A stretch of DNA of 46,876 nt, taken from positions 1 to 46,876 of IMG/VR virus record IMGVR_UViG_3300032770_000034; one strand, given 5' to 3'. Made by a program: the position numbers and the translations under genes. This DNA comes from a virus. Of the stretch, positions 28,801 to 37,008 are shown piece after piece; positions within the stretch are counted from its first letter, which is position 1; the number at the start of each line of letters is the position of its first letter. The notes below the pieces were generated by a model, which ran no database searches, was not told the origin of the DNA, and worked only from the letters and a program-made list of their open reading frames with translations.

Positions 28801-30288
28801 TTAAACGTTGAACGCTTCGAAGCGCTGGGCGTGAATGGTATAGCCCAAGGTCGGATGCATAATCGCGTCGAACCTCGCGGCCAGCATCCGATCCGTGTCG
28901 ATCCCGGGCACGGTCGGGTTTCCGTCGTTGAACTTGATCTTCGGGCAATCGAGCAAGAGTGCCTGCGTCCCGTTATTGTCCATGAACTGAACCGCGTAGC
29001 CCGACGCGGTACTGTTCCGAATCTGGGTCAGAATCGCATTCGACCCGTAGTACATATTGAGTTCGCCGGACACGAGGAGCTGCCCCACCCCGATGTCGAC
29101 CGTGGCGAGACTTCCGAGCGCGATGTTCCGGCGCAAGTTGTTCGTGATCGTCAAGTCCGCGCCCAGGACGAAATTGGCGCCGGGAGTCGGTGCGCCCCCC
29201 TCGTACACGAACCCGACGTTGCTGGCCCCCGTCATGATGTCGTTCGTGGGCGCGGCCGTGTAGGTGGCCCCGGACGCTTGCGTCGTGCTGTCGGCGGCCG
29301 TAACGCCCATAAACGTCGTCTTCACCCCCAAGACGGTTTTCGCTTGCGCCGTGAGGGCCAAGGACGTCGGCACCATTCCCGAGTAGTACTCGAACTCGGG
29401 AACCGCGAGATCCTGGTACTGGAGCTCGATCGTGTAGCTGCGGCGAGTCGTCCCTTCCCGGAGATAGTCGCCGACGTACACATTCACCGTCTTGCTCGCG
29501 CCCGCGTCCGCGGCCCAATTGGGCGGGACGACATCGAACAAGAGCGTGTGCGCGGCGACCGACAGAATCCGACAGAAGCCCTTGGTTCCGGCCGTGGCGA
29601 ACGCCACCCCGGACGTCGGCCCCCCGACATAGACCCACATCCCGGCGGCCAAGTTCATCGTGGTGAAGTCGAGGGTGGTGCTGGTGAGCCCCTGCGTCCC
29701 GAGGCCCCCGGCCACCGCGACGAGATCCCCGGACGGTCCCTGGAACCCGATCTGCTTCACCCGGGCCCCAATTTGCGGGCTCGCGTCCGTTACGCCGCTC
29801 GTGATTACGATGCTCGTGGCCGAAGACGCCGAGCCCGCCACCACGGTCCGATTGTTCCCCGCCGCGGCGAATCCGCTGCACGCGATCAGCATGTACTGCT
29901 TGAACGCCCCGGTCACGTCGACCGTCCCCGCGCTCGCGGCACACGTGATCGCGGTCGACGAGACGGCGCTAATGTTCGCGGTCTGCGCGGCCGTGTTCCG
30001 CCGCACCGAGGCCCACACCCACTCCGACATCAACGTTCCGCGCAGCACGGTGTCACACGCCCCGTACGAGGCTTCTTGCGGGATGTCGCCCCCCGCCTCG
30101 AACCCCATCGTAATGACATCGGTGACGCGCCGATCGGCGCGAAGCTCTTTCGACGTGGCCGTGGTCTTGGTGTACGCGAGCCCCGAGCCCGTCACACGCA
30201 AAATCTCGAACACCGGATTCGTCGGAATGACGCCCAGGCCCCCCGTCTCTTCCACGATGCCGACTTGTGTACGATTGGAGTTGCTCAT
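28801..30288 (-). CDS. Major tail (tube) protein
   Basis: A 495-residue protein rich in Ala, Thr, Gly and Val with beta character. Key patterns are IVEETGGLGVIPTNPVFEIL near the start (typical of tail tube proteins of the phage_tail_tube type), TSKELRADRRVTDVITMGFE, DIPQEASYGACD and YYSGMVPTSLALTAQ later. A C-terminal beta domain precedes AFNV. It is longer than simple tube proteins (about 200-300), so extra exposed domains are likely. The ATG at 30288 has AAGGAT 5-6 bases upstream, a strong site fitting a highly expressed virion protein. It precedes the tail chaperones, the usual order. Confidence 0.85.
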   Translation of the reverse strand: MSNSNRTQVGIVEETGGLGVIPTNPVFEILRVTGSGLAYTKTTATSKELRADRRVTDVITMGFEAGGDIPQEASYGACDTVLRGTLMSEWVWASVRRNTAAQTANISAVSSTAITCAASAGTVDVTGAFKQYMLIACSGFAAAGNNRTVVAGSASSATSIVITSGVTDASPQIGARVKQIGFQGPSGDLVAVAGGLGTQGLTSTTLDFTTMNLAAGMWVYVGGPTSGVAFATAGTKGFCRILSVAAHTLLFDVVPPNWAADAGASKTVNVYVGDYLREGTTRRSYTIELQYQDLAVPEFEYYSGMVPTSLALTAQAKTVLGVKTTFMGVTAADSTTQASGATYTAAPTNDIMTGASNVGFVYEGGAPTPGANFVLGADLTITNNLRRNIALGSLATVDIGVGQLLVSGELNMYYGSNAILTQIRNSTASGYAVQFMDNNGTQALLLDCPKIKFNDGNPTVPGIDTDRMLAARFDAIMHPTLGYTIHAQRFEAFNV

Positions 30289-30297
30289 CCGTGATCC

Positions 30298-31791
30298 TTA
30301 AGAAGTGAAAGTGTAGGCGAAGCCCCGAACCGTGAACCGCATCGAGACCCAGTCCGCATCCTGCGCAAATCCTTGCCGAGACGCCTGGAGAATAGTGAGC
30401 GACTGCCCGTTGTAGGATAGCTCGCGTCCCACGGACAGCAACTGCCGGAGCGCGTCCCCCATCCCGTCGATCCCGAGCGCCCCGCTCCCGGCCGGATAGG
30501 CCACCGTCACGGCGTATTGAAAGTCCAATCGCACCCGCGCAAACGGGCCCATGCTCTGACGCTGAGTCGGGCCGGCGCGATAGTCCTCCCGGAACCAGCA
30601 CTGCCCGGGCGTCGTGGTAAAGGTGATGTTCTCGTCGGCTTGTGCGCTCGGAAGGCCGGCCGTGAGCGTGACGGTGGCTGCGTCCGAGGTCGTGGGCGCG
30701 GCCCCTCCGAACGGAATCGCGAGCAAGAGCGACTCGTCCGTGAGCGCGATCACAAACCAGTTCGCATTATAGCCCGCCACATTCCATCCTGCCGCGGTGA
30801 GCTCGTCCCCGGCCGCGAAGCCGTCGTCCACGAACGAACCACCGTCCGTCCGGGCGACCAGCACCGACGCCGCATTCACCACCGTGAGGGTCAACGGAAC
30901 TGCGGCGGTTTGCGCCTTCACCAAGGAGAGGAGCTCCTGCCGCAAGGCCGACCGAATCCCCCGATGGAACCACGCGGCCGTTTGCGATGCGCTGAGAATT
31001 TCGTACGGGATCTGCAGCACGGCGGCCACCCACCCCAACGCTTCGAATGCAGTGAGCTGTGTCGCCGACACGGGGAACGTCGGCACGCCCAACGCCTCGT
31101 ACGCGGTAAGGCGACTCTGCTGCGCGAGGGCGAGCGCCTCGAAGGCCGCGAGTCGGCTCTGTTGGACCGGAGCGAGGGACTCATACGCCGTGAGGAGCGA
31201 CTGGACGGCGCTCGCCAAGGATTCGTCTGCCACGCCCCGGGTCGCCACCACCGGCCCCAAGGACTCGTCAGCGACCGCCTGGCTTCGGCTCACCGTCCCT
31301 AGGGATTCGTACGCCGAGAGGAGCGTATGCGCCGCGAGCGCGAGCGACTCGTAGGCCACGAGCGCCGACGCCGACACGGGACTCGTAGCCGGGCCCAGCA
31401 CTTCATACGCCGTGAGCTGCGCTTGCTGGGTAATACTGAGCGATTCATACGCCACGAGTCCGGACTGAACCGCTTGCGCGAGCGACTCATAGGCCGCGAG
31501 CCCCGATTGAAGCGCGAGCGCCAGAGACTCGTATGCCGTGGCACGCGCCGCGAGGGCGAGGGCGAGCGACTCATAGGCGGTGCCCTGCGTCGCGGCGAGC
31601 GCCGCGAGCGACTCATAGGCCGTGGCTCGGGTCGACGCGAGCGCGGCGAGCGACTCGTAGGCCGCCCCTCGGCTCGCGGAGGCGAGCGCTAACGACTCAT
31701 ACGCCGTTCCCTGCGCCGCGGATACAAAAACGGCCCCGTGAACTTGGGTCCGTTTCGGCTGGATCGGAAACCCACGCCCAAGTCGCGCCAT
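30298..31791 (-). CDS. AYESL-repeat protein fused to a tail-completion-like domain
   Basis: A 497-residue two-part protein. Residues about 30-275 are 17 repeats, fifteen of 14 residues and two of 18, built on AYESLA or AFEALG followed by a variable helical-looking part. Residues about 276-497 are similar along their length to the whole 230-residue protein at 34789-35481 (TDGGSFVDDGFAAGDEL versus TDGGSFVNDGVAAGDEL; PGQCWFRE versus PGQCWWRE; LSYNGQSLTIL versus LTYNGQSFTML). The C-terminal domain is directly upstream of the major tail protein gene, where a tail terminator is expected. The repeat would project from the neck or tail; its role is unknown. Confidence 0.8.
   Translation of the reverse strand: MARLGRGFPIQPKRTQVHGAVFVSAAQGTAYESLALASASRGAAYESLAALASTRATAYESLAALAATQGTAYESLALALAARATAYESLALALQSGLAAYESLAQAVQSGLVAYESLSITQQAQLTAYEVLGPATSPVSASALVAYESLALAAHTLLSAYESLGTVSRSQAVADESLGPVVATRGVADESLASAVQSLLTAYESLAPVQQSRLAAFEALALAQQSRLTAYEALGVPTFPVSATQLTAFEALGWVAAVLQIPYEILSASQTAAWFHRGIRSALRQELLSLVKAQTAAVPLTLTVVNAASVLVARTDGGSFVDDGFAAGDELTAAGWNVAGYNANWFVIALTDESLLLAIPFGGAAPTTSDAATVTLTAGLPSAQADENITFTTTPGQCWFREDYRAGPTQRQSMGPFARVRLDFQYAVTVAYPAGSGALGIDGMGDALRQLLSVGRELSYNGQSLTILQASRQGFAQDADWVSMRFTVRGFAYTFTS
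30967..31704 (-). repeat. 42-bp coding tandem repeats (AYESL units)
   Basis: Seventeen in-frame units, normally 42 bp, encode the AYESLA/AFEALG repeat. Units 8 and 15 are 54 bp and both carry an inserted Pro-Val-Ser-Ala segment (SPVSASALV and FPVSATQLT). This suggests that a block of seven units was itself duplicated. The DNA copies have diverged considerably, so the array is not a recent expansion. Confidence 0.9.
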
Positions 31792-31794
31792 AGA

Positions 31795-32571
31795 CTAGGC
31801 TGCCCGGGCAACTCGACGCAGAAACTTCTGTCGCTCCCGCTCCCGTTCCCGCAGATACCGGGCCGCTGGGTCGGGGAACCGGTGGTGCCAGCGCGAGGCC
31901 CGATTCACCGCCTGTTGCTGTACCTTGCTTTCGGCCGGGGCGTTCGTGCCACCACCGCCGGAGGCCGCCTTGAACGTCGCAATGTCGGCGAGAAGCGCCA
32001 CGCTAGCCGTCGGTGTCCAGAGCGGATTCTCCGCCCCGGCTGTCGTCTGAATCTTGTAGGCGAGAGCCAATCCGTATGTTGCGGCTTTCGACTGGTTCTC
32101 GACAAGGTTGAACGACGATCCAATCGTCGCGATCGTTCCGCTGTTCGCGCATCCCGTGATTAGGACTTGGCCGTTTGTAGATGGTGTTACTGACCCGGTG
32201 TTTAGGGAAGCTCCGAACGTCGAAGCGCCGTTTTCCGCGTCGAGCGGAGAGGACAGGGCAGTCCCAGCAAACCCGACGACAGCGATTGGAGCATAGCCGT
32301 TCGTTCCAGTTGCCGAAAAGGTTTGAGAAGACGACACCGTGGGAGACGCGACGTAATACATTCGAATCCAGCGATTGTCTCCTGGATAGTGATAGGCGGT
32401 CCCTGGTGTCCATGTGTTCGAGGAACTGTCGCTCACCGTGGGCTCCGTGGCGGCATCGTACCATGACATGACAAGCGCGAGGAGCGCCGAGGTGAGAAAA
32501 TTGGCGGCTCCAGTGGTCGTGCTATTCTGACCGCCCTCGGCGCTCACATGATTGACGAGCGTGATCGCCAT
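31795..32571 (-). CDS. Virion surface-like beta protein, compositionally distinct
   Basis: A 258-residue protein. The body has lectin- or adhesin-like beta sequence rich in Ser, Thr, Ala and Asn (TEPTVSDSSSNTWTPGTAYH, SPTVSSSQTFSATGTNGY, IAVVGFAGTALSSPLDAENG). The last 50 residues are different: helical and very basic, with RYLRERERERQKFLRR, perhaps the part that docks into the virion. Base composition between about 32.1 and 32.5 kb is visibly lower in GC than the neighbours, suggesting recent acquisition. It sits among small virion genes between neck and tail tube. The beta pattern is similar to many exposed phage decoration or fibre proteins, but no family is named. Confidence 0.7.
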   Translation of the reverse strand: MAITLVNHVSAEGGQNSTTTGAANFLTSALLALVMSWYDAATEPTVSDSSSNTWTPGTAYHYPGDNRWIRMYYVASPTVSSSQTFSATGTNGYAPIAVVGFAGTALSSPLDAENGASTFGASLNTGSVTPSTNGQVLITGCANSGTIATIGSSFNLVENQSKAATYGLALAYKIQTTAGAENPLWTPTASVALLADIATFKAASGGGGTNAPAESKVQQQAVNRASRWHHRFPDPAARYLRERERERQKFLRRVARAA

Positions 32572-32612
32572 CTACAACGTCGCCGTGATCGTCGCAACCT
32601 GTGTCCGCACCT

Positions 32613-33299
32613 TTACGCTCCCCCCTTGGCTACGCTGACCGACGCGCTCCCCGACACGACCCTGCTCAGCGAAAACACAACAGCTACCACCTGTGCGCTG
32701 CCGATCTCATTCCCGACCACCATTCCGTCGCCATAGACCCCGAGGACGGTGCCGTTGCTCGTTCCCCAACTCACCTCGGCCGCCAACACATTTCCGGCCG
32801 CATCTTTACACACGGCGGTCGCTTGCATACTCGCGCCCACGGCGAGCGTGTCCTCGGGCAAGCTCACCGTGATCGACGCCACCACGGGGAGCGGTCGAAG
32901 CGCCGTTACCTGTGCCGCCGTCACCACCGTCCCGACGCCGAAGGCCACCTCCGCCGGAGACGCCGGCGTGGACGTCGTGGCCGCGAGCTGCGCCATCACC
33001 GCCGACTCCTCGTCCGCCGTAATCGCACCCGCCGCACGCGCCACCGACGCCCACAAGCCAACCGCTTCTCGATCCTGGCCCCGAATATCGTTGCGAATAG
33101 TGGCCGCATTTGGGTTCGTCCACAACGACGCCTGCGCTGCGGTCGAGAGCACCCCGAGCACCCCGCCCACGGACAACTGTGCGGGAGACACAATTGCCGT
33201 GCTCTTCGCGTTCAATGCCGCGGCCGTTCCCGCGTCGTCCCCGGCCGCGTAGGCAGTCGCCGCGGCCGACGTCGCCGCGATCAGGTCCGCGAGCGTCAT
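32613..33299 (-). CDS. Virion protein with C-terminal bacterial Ig-like domain
   Basis: A 228-residue protein. The N-terminal half is Ala-rich and helical (MTLADLIAATSAAATAYAAG...). A variable middle is followed by a C-terminal domain from about residue 140 with the Big_2-like pattern: ASITVSLPEDTLAVGASMQA, TAVCKDAAGNVLAAEVSWGT and GDGMVVGNEIGSAQVVAV. Ig-like domains are common on phage surfaces and help weak attachment to cells or polysaccharides. The ATG at 33299 overlaps the preceding stop. It belongs to the accessory virion cluster between neck and tail genes. Confidence 0.75.
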   Translation of the reverse strand: MTLADLIAATSAAATAYAAGDDAGTAAALNAKSTAIVSPAQLSVGGVLGVLSTAAQASLWTNPNAATIRNDIRGQDREAVGLWASVARAAGAITADEESAVMAQLAATTSTPASPAEVAFGVGTVVTAAQVTALRPLPVVASITVSLPEDTLAVGASMQATAVCKDAAGNVLAAEVSWGTSNGTVLGVYGDGMVVGNEIGSAQVVAVVFSLSRVVSGSASVSVAKGGA

Positions 33300-33742
33300 T
33301 CGACGATCCCGAACCCGGCGTAGCAGTTCACGTTATTCGGCGCCGTACACCGAATCCCGAACCGCTCGCCTTTGCCAATTTGAATCTCCTTCCCGAGCGG
33401 GAACATTACGTGCTTCCCGGACGTGGGCGGGACATTGTGCCGATAGAGCACGTCCCCCGCCGATCCGTCCGCCGACGAATTGTACCCGGCCGTACAATAG
33501 GCCGTATCGCCCTCCAGAATCGTCCCCCGCGACTTCGGGGTCAACGACGTCGTGGTGCAATCCGACGTGAATCGCAAGAGCTCGACTTCGACGGGAACGT
33601 TCCCCGCCGTCACCCCATCGAACTCCACCCACCACTCGTCCAGCTCGATGCCGATGTTCGCCCCCGCCTTTACGTACAAGACCGTCTTCGCGGTAGTCGC
33701 CGCCAGAGCGACCGCGGGGGTAGGTGCTTCGTATTGGCCCAT
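33296..33742 (-). CDS. Small virion protein, beta-rich
   Basis: A 148-residue protein beginning MGQYEAPTPAVALAATTAKT, with VEFDGVTAGNVPVEVELLRF, YRHNVPPTSGKHVMFPLGKE and ERFGIRCTAPNNVNCYAGFG at the end. I recognise this pattern as a phage structural protein type in which a conserved-looking ERFGIR.TAP..V stretch lies near the C-terminus. It may decorate the capsid or neck, but no role is known to me. It is translationally coupled to the Ig-like gene. Confidence 0.7.
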   Translation of the reverse strand: MGQYEAPTPAVALAATTAKTVLYVKAGANIGIELDEWWVEFDGVTAGNVPVEVELLRFTSDCTTTSLTPKSRGTILEGDTAYCTAGYNSSADGSAGDVLYRHNVPPTSGKHVMFPLGKEIQIGKGERFGIRCTAPNNVNCYAGFGIVE

Positions 33743-33745
33743 GGC

Positions 33746-34048
33746 TCAGTTCTCCGCGGCGACCGGAGCCTCTTCCTCCAGCACGTACAACGGCGCCGTG
33801 TACGTCGCGGAGAGCCCGCAGTCCGGGCACGTATACGAGTGCATCTTCCCGTCCAACGGGCCTGCACACACGACGTCGTTGAAGTCGTGACCACACCCGG
33901 GACGGCCCTTCGCATCGGCGAGGCGTGCCGCGGCGAGGTCGCCGGCGCGGAGCGCGTCCGCCACTTTCGCCCGTTCCGCTTCGGGGAGCGCCCCCCGGCA
34001 CCGGCGCGGAATCTGCCGGATCTGTGCCTCTGCTTCGGTCCGCGTCAT
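33746..34048 (-). CDS. Small zinc-ribbon-like protein in the virion cluster
   Basis: A 100-residue protein with a helical first half (ALPEAERAKVADALRAGDLA). A CGH..., then VVCAG and CPDCG set follows in the second half (C around 52, 61, 74 and 77), suitable for one zinc ion. The ATG at 34048 overlaps the preceding stop. A zinc-bearing protein among virion genes may be a minor neck component or an assembly factor. No family recognised. Confidence 0.6.
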   Translation of the reverse strand: MTRTEAEAQIRQIPRRCRGALPEAERAKVADALRAGDLAAARLADAKGRPGCGHDFNDVVCAGPLDGKMHSYTCPDCGLSATYTAPLYVLEEEAPVAAEN

Positions 34049-34785
34049 ACGGTCTGCCCCGCGAGTTGAGTGGTGAAGGTCGAGGTCAGCGCCGACGCAT
34101 TCGCCGCCAAGGTCTCTTGAATCCAGACCCCGACCTTCGAAGCCGCTGCCAGTACCCCCGAGCTCGGAATACCTTGCGCAACGTTATCGCCGACGAACAC
34201 CACGCTGCTCGGCGCGGTGAGCCGATTGGCCACGGACGCCGACGAGTTCAGCGCAACATCGCACCCGATCTGGATGTCGGAGGCCGCGTCCGTCGTCAGC
34301 GTCATCTGCGCCGACGTGAGCGACAAGCTCCCGTTGTTATTCTGCCAGAACAGCTTCTCGTAGCGCACCTGCGTCGTGCCCGCGGACGCCGACTTCCGGA
34401 ACATGATGTAGAGTCCGGTGATGTTCGGGGCGAGCGTCCCGCGCACCGTCCCTCCACTCCCCTCCTTCACCAGGACCGTCCGCGTCCCGCTCGACGAGCC
34501 GAGGACGATCGAGAGCACCCGACTGTACGTGTTCGTACTCAGGACTTCCGAGGTTCCGTTGAGCGTGACGCTCTCCGTTTGAATCGCGCCACCCGCGTCC
34601 CGGCCCTCGATCGTGACCGATCGGGTGTCGGTCCCGTCCGAGATCACGGCCACCTTCGCAGAGGTCCCGAATTGCGTGAGCGCCGGCTGTGACGCGGTGT
34701 CGATCGCCCCGCCCGACGTGGACGCGTCGTCCTCGGGACGCGAGGCCGCACAGTAGCAGACCAGATCTGAGGAGACAATGCTCAT
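34045..34785 (-). CDS. Virion protein, beta-rich
   Basis: A 246-residue protein starting MSIVSSDLVCYCAASRPEDD, with TSGGAIDTASQPALTQFGTS. The beta-rich body contains VTLNGTSEVLSTNTYSRVLS and a TVLVKEGSGGTVRGTLAPNI stretch. Similar proteins between neck genes and tail genes in other siphoviruses are structural but of unclear position. The C-terminal region with VWIQETLAANASALTSTFTT may oligomerise. It starts 4 bases downstream of the tail completion gene's stop region. Confidence 0.7.
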   Translation of the reverse strand: MSIVSSDLVCYCAASRPEDDASTSGGAIDTASQPALTQFGTSAKVAVISDGTDTRSVTIEGRDAGGAIQTESVTLNGTSEVLSTNTYSRVLSIVLGSSSGTRTVLVKEGSGGTVRGTLAPNITGLYIMFRKSASAGTTQVRYEKLFWQNNNGSLSLTSAQMTLTTDAASDIQIGCDVALNSSASVANRLTAPSSVVFVGDNVAQGIPSSGVLAAASKVGVWIQETLAANASALTSTFTTQLAGQTV

Positions 34786-34788
34786 GGC

Positions 34789-35481
34789 TTATGAGGGAGA
34801 GAAAGAGTAAGCGAACCCGCGCGCCGAGAACACGACCGAAGACCAATCCGCCTCTTCAACGAACCCGGTGCGCAACGCGGATAACATCGTGAATGATTGC
34901 CCGTTGTAGGTAAGCACGCGCCCCGGGTACAAGGCCGCTTGGAGCGCGTCGGTGAGCCCGTCGAGCCCGGCCGCACCTGCGCCGGCCGGGTAAAAGACCG
35001 AAATCGCATACAAGAAATCGAGCCGCACCCGCGGGAGCGGGCCGAGACTGCGCCGCTGTTCCGGGCCCGCGGTGTACGTTTCCCGCCACCAGCATTGGCC
35101 CGGCTGTGCTGTGAAAGTCGTGTTTTCGTCCGCCACGAGAGACGGAAGACCGACCACGAGCGTTACCCGCGCGCCCGGCGCCTCGGACACGATCGCTCGG
35201 GGCGCCGTGGCCGGAGTCGTCACCAGGAGACTCGCGTCCGACACCGCGGTCACGTACCAGTTGCCGTTGTTCGCGGCATTGCTCCATCCGGAGCCCGCGA
35301 GCTCGTCCCCCGCGGCCACGCCGTCGTTCACGAACGATCCTCCGTCCGTCCGCGTGATCGTGGCGACGGTCGTACTGGAGACCGTCAGCCCGAACAGGGA
35401 CGGTCCGCTCGTGGCTTTCACGAGCGCCGCGAGCGCCGCCCGCATCCCGGACCGAATGGCGGTGTGAAACGAACCCGTCAT
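34789..35481 (-). CDS. Tail-completion/terminator-like protein
   Basis: A 230-residue protein beginning MTGSFHTAIRSGMRAALAAL, then TRTDGGSFVNDGVAAGDELA, PGQCWWRE and a C-terminus RGFAYSFSPS. It is a full-length paralogue of the C-terminal domain of the AYESL-repeat protein. Its place right after the gp10-like gene is where siphoviruses encode a tail terminator or head-tail joining protein. The ATG at 35481 overlaps the stop before it (ATGA). Two copies of this domain in one phage may cap head and tail sides or may reflect recent specialisation. Confidence 0.7.
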   Translation of the reverse strand: MTGSFHTAIRSGMRAALAALVKATSGPSLFGLTVSSTTVATITRTDGGSFVNDGVAAGDELAGSGWSNAANNGNWYVTAVSDASLLVTTPATAPRAIVSEAPGARVTLVVGLPSLVADENTTFTAQPGQCWWRETYTAGPEQRRSLGPLPRVRLDFLYAISVFYPAGAGAAGLDGLTDALQAALYPGRVLTYNGQSFTMLSALRTGFVEEADWSSVVFSARGFAYSFSPS

Positions 35482-35954
35482 AGCGCGAGCTCCAGTTGAA
35501 GCCCAGCGCGATCGGTCCATCCGAGGTCCCGCGCCACTTGTTGTGCGATCGCATTCGCCGCATTCGCCACCGTCCGCACAAACAACCGCGGCGCCATCCG
35601 GCTCGTCCCGAGCTCCACATAGGTCGCGTACTCGGTGTTGTTGCACAATTCGAGCGTATCGCCCGCGACCACGTCCAAAAGGTCGGCCGCATCGAGCGTC
35701 GGCGCCGCGAACGTGGCGCCCGGCGCGCGGGCCAACGCCGGACTACTCCCGCCCCCGTTCATCGACCAGTACCACATCGCGCGCAGATACCCCGTGTCCA
35801 CCGGCGTGCCCGGGCCGAACGCCCCGCCCACCACCACTTCCTCTGCACACCGGCTCGCGAAGGCGATGATGAACCGATTCAGCTGAACCGGGACCCGTTG
35901 CTTATACTGCTCAATTTCGGCCACGAACGCCTCGATCCCCATCCGGCGACTCAT
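35478..35954 (-). CDS. HK97 gp10-like neck/head-tail joining protein
   Basis: A 158-residue protein with the recognisable pattern of this family. An N-terminal helix (IEAFVAEIEQYKQRVPVQLN) is followed by FGPGTPVDTGYLRAMWYW, ending in EYATYVELGTSRMAPRLFVR and a final helix. These proteins sit at the neck or the end of the tail tube. The ATG at 35954 overlaps the upstream stop. Neighbouring connector genes on both sides support this label. Confidence 0.85.
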   Translation of the reverse strand: MSRRMGIEAFVAEIEQYKQRVPVQLNRFIIAFASRCAEEVVVGGAFGPGTPVDTGYLRAMWYWSMNGGGSSPALARAPGATFAAPTLDAADLLDVVAGDTLELCNNTEYATYVELGTSRMAPRLFVRTVANAANAIAQQVARDLGWTDRAGLQLELAL

Positions 35955-36340
35955 GACGTCACCCGGAGCGTGTGCAGAATGGGTGCGCCCCCGTCCGGGG
36001 CGAGGCTCGACACACTCTCAATCGTCCAATTTCGGCCCTCCGGGCCAAGTAATTGATCGTCCTTGTGCGGGAACACCGGGCACGAGGCGCCGCTCACGTA
36101 GACGGTGCGCCGGGTGCCGAGGACCAACCCGGCATCGCTCTTCGCGATCGCGGTCCGCGGCATCGGAATCGGGACGAGCACACACGTGACCGAGAAATCC
36201 ACGGCCCCCGTCGCGCTTACCACGCCCCGAATCCGGTCTTGCGACGTGGGCCCGGTCGGCGGATAGTGGCGGAGGGTGTACGTCGCCCCCTTCGCGGCGA
36301 GGAGCCGCTGCGCCGAGGCGATCTGCTGCGTGTAGCTCAC
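35951..36340 (-). CDS. Head closure / head-tail adaptor protein
   Basis: A 129-residue protein beginning MSYTQQIASAQRLLAAKGAT, with LRHYPPTGPTS, VPIPMPRTAIAKSDAGLV, YVSGASC and a terminal beta strand ILHTLRVTS. Size, beta content and location between a connector and the gp10-like gene match head-closure (stopper) proteins. I do not see a diagnostic motif, so the specific label is mostly by gene order. Confidence 0.7.
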   Translation of the reverse strand: MSYTQQIASAQRLLAAKGATYTLRHYPPTGPTSQDRIRGVVSATGAVDFSVTCVLVPIPMPRTAIAKSDAGLVLGTRRTVYVSGASCPVFPHKDDQLLGPEGRNWTIESVSSLAPDGGAPILHTLRVTS

Positions 36341-36939
36341 TCCGCAATCCAGCCCCGCGGGCTCATCGGGTCCGTCCCGGCCGGATTCGAGAACGAGTCG
36401 TGCCGGAAATCGCGGGGATCGACTACGGCGCCCTGGTACGGCTGCGCGGGGAGGAAGCCCGCGTTCAACAGCAACGGATTCAAGAGCCCGCGCACCGTCA
36501 TCAGCAAGAGCTCAATGTCCGCGTCCGCCCGGTACGCCGTTTCCAGCACATCCACCTTCTCGGACGTGATCTTGCCCCCGTGGTCGAGGTCCGCTTGCAA
36601 CGTGCCCGGCACGGCGAACGCGCGAATCGCGAGCTCGCACTGCGCGTCACAGCACCGCCACGGCACCACGTTGCTCGGAATCGCCGGCCCGCGGTACTCG
36701 CTCGCGCCGGTGCGCGGGTAGGGCATCGTTTGCGTATACGAAATGCGAGTGCCGCGGTACACGTACCGCATTTCATTCTTCAAGTAGTCCGCCGCTTCGA
36801 GCACGGCCGCGTCGGACAACGTCGGGTCCACGGTCGAGAAGACCCGGTTCCGCGCGAGCGCGTAGGCCGCGACGGTCGCCCCCGTGACGAAACTGTTCGC
36901 GCCCGGAACTCCGGACCCGTCCTCGACAATCACCGTCAT
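36337..36939 (-). CDS. Head-tail connector (DnaT-like adaptor)
   Basis: A 200-residue protein with MTVIVEDGSGVPGANSFVTG at the start and AAVLEAADYLKNEM with RISYTQTMPYPRTGASEYRG later. A helical end (DADIELLLMTVRGLLNPLLL) is followed by a short hydrophilic tail. 'VEDGTGVPGANSY' starts are typical of the DnaT-like head-tail connector family that docks on the portal. It is the first gene after the strong terminator at 36.95 kb, so it needs read-through or its own promoter, which I did not find. Confidence 0.8.
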   Translation of the reverse strand: MTVIVEDGSGVPGANSFVTGATVAAYALARNRVFSTVDPTLSDAAVLEAADYLKNEMRYVYRGTRISYTQTMPYPRTGASEYRGPAIPSNVVPWRCCDAQCELAIRAFAVPGTLQADLDHGGKITSEKVDVLETAYRADADIELLLMTVRGLLNPLLLNAGFLPAQPYQGAVVDPRDFRHDSFSNPAGTDPMSPRGWIAE

Positions 36940-36950
36940 AGTCCCTCAAC

Positions 36951-36984
36951 AAAAAGAAGCGGGGAGCGGCACGCGCTCCCCGCT
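36951..36984 (-). terminator. Intrinsic terminator between head and connector genes
   Basis: On the minus strand an 11-bp perfect stem, AGCGGGGAGCG with CGCTCCCCGCT and a 5-base loop, is followed by TTCTTTTTG. This is a textbook Rho-independent terminator reading in the direction of the genes. It would reduce transcription of connector and tail genes relative to the capsid gene. Confidence 0.9.
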
Positions 36985-37008
36985 CCGGGTGCATACGAGG
37001 TCCCGCGG

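Noticed and set aside
28675-30294. Long plus-strand open frame opposite the tail tube gene
   Set aside because: It is antiframe to a recognisable tail protein, its translation is Arg/His/Pro/Gly-rich without motifs, and such frames are common in GC-rich DNA.
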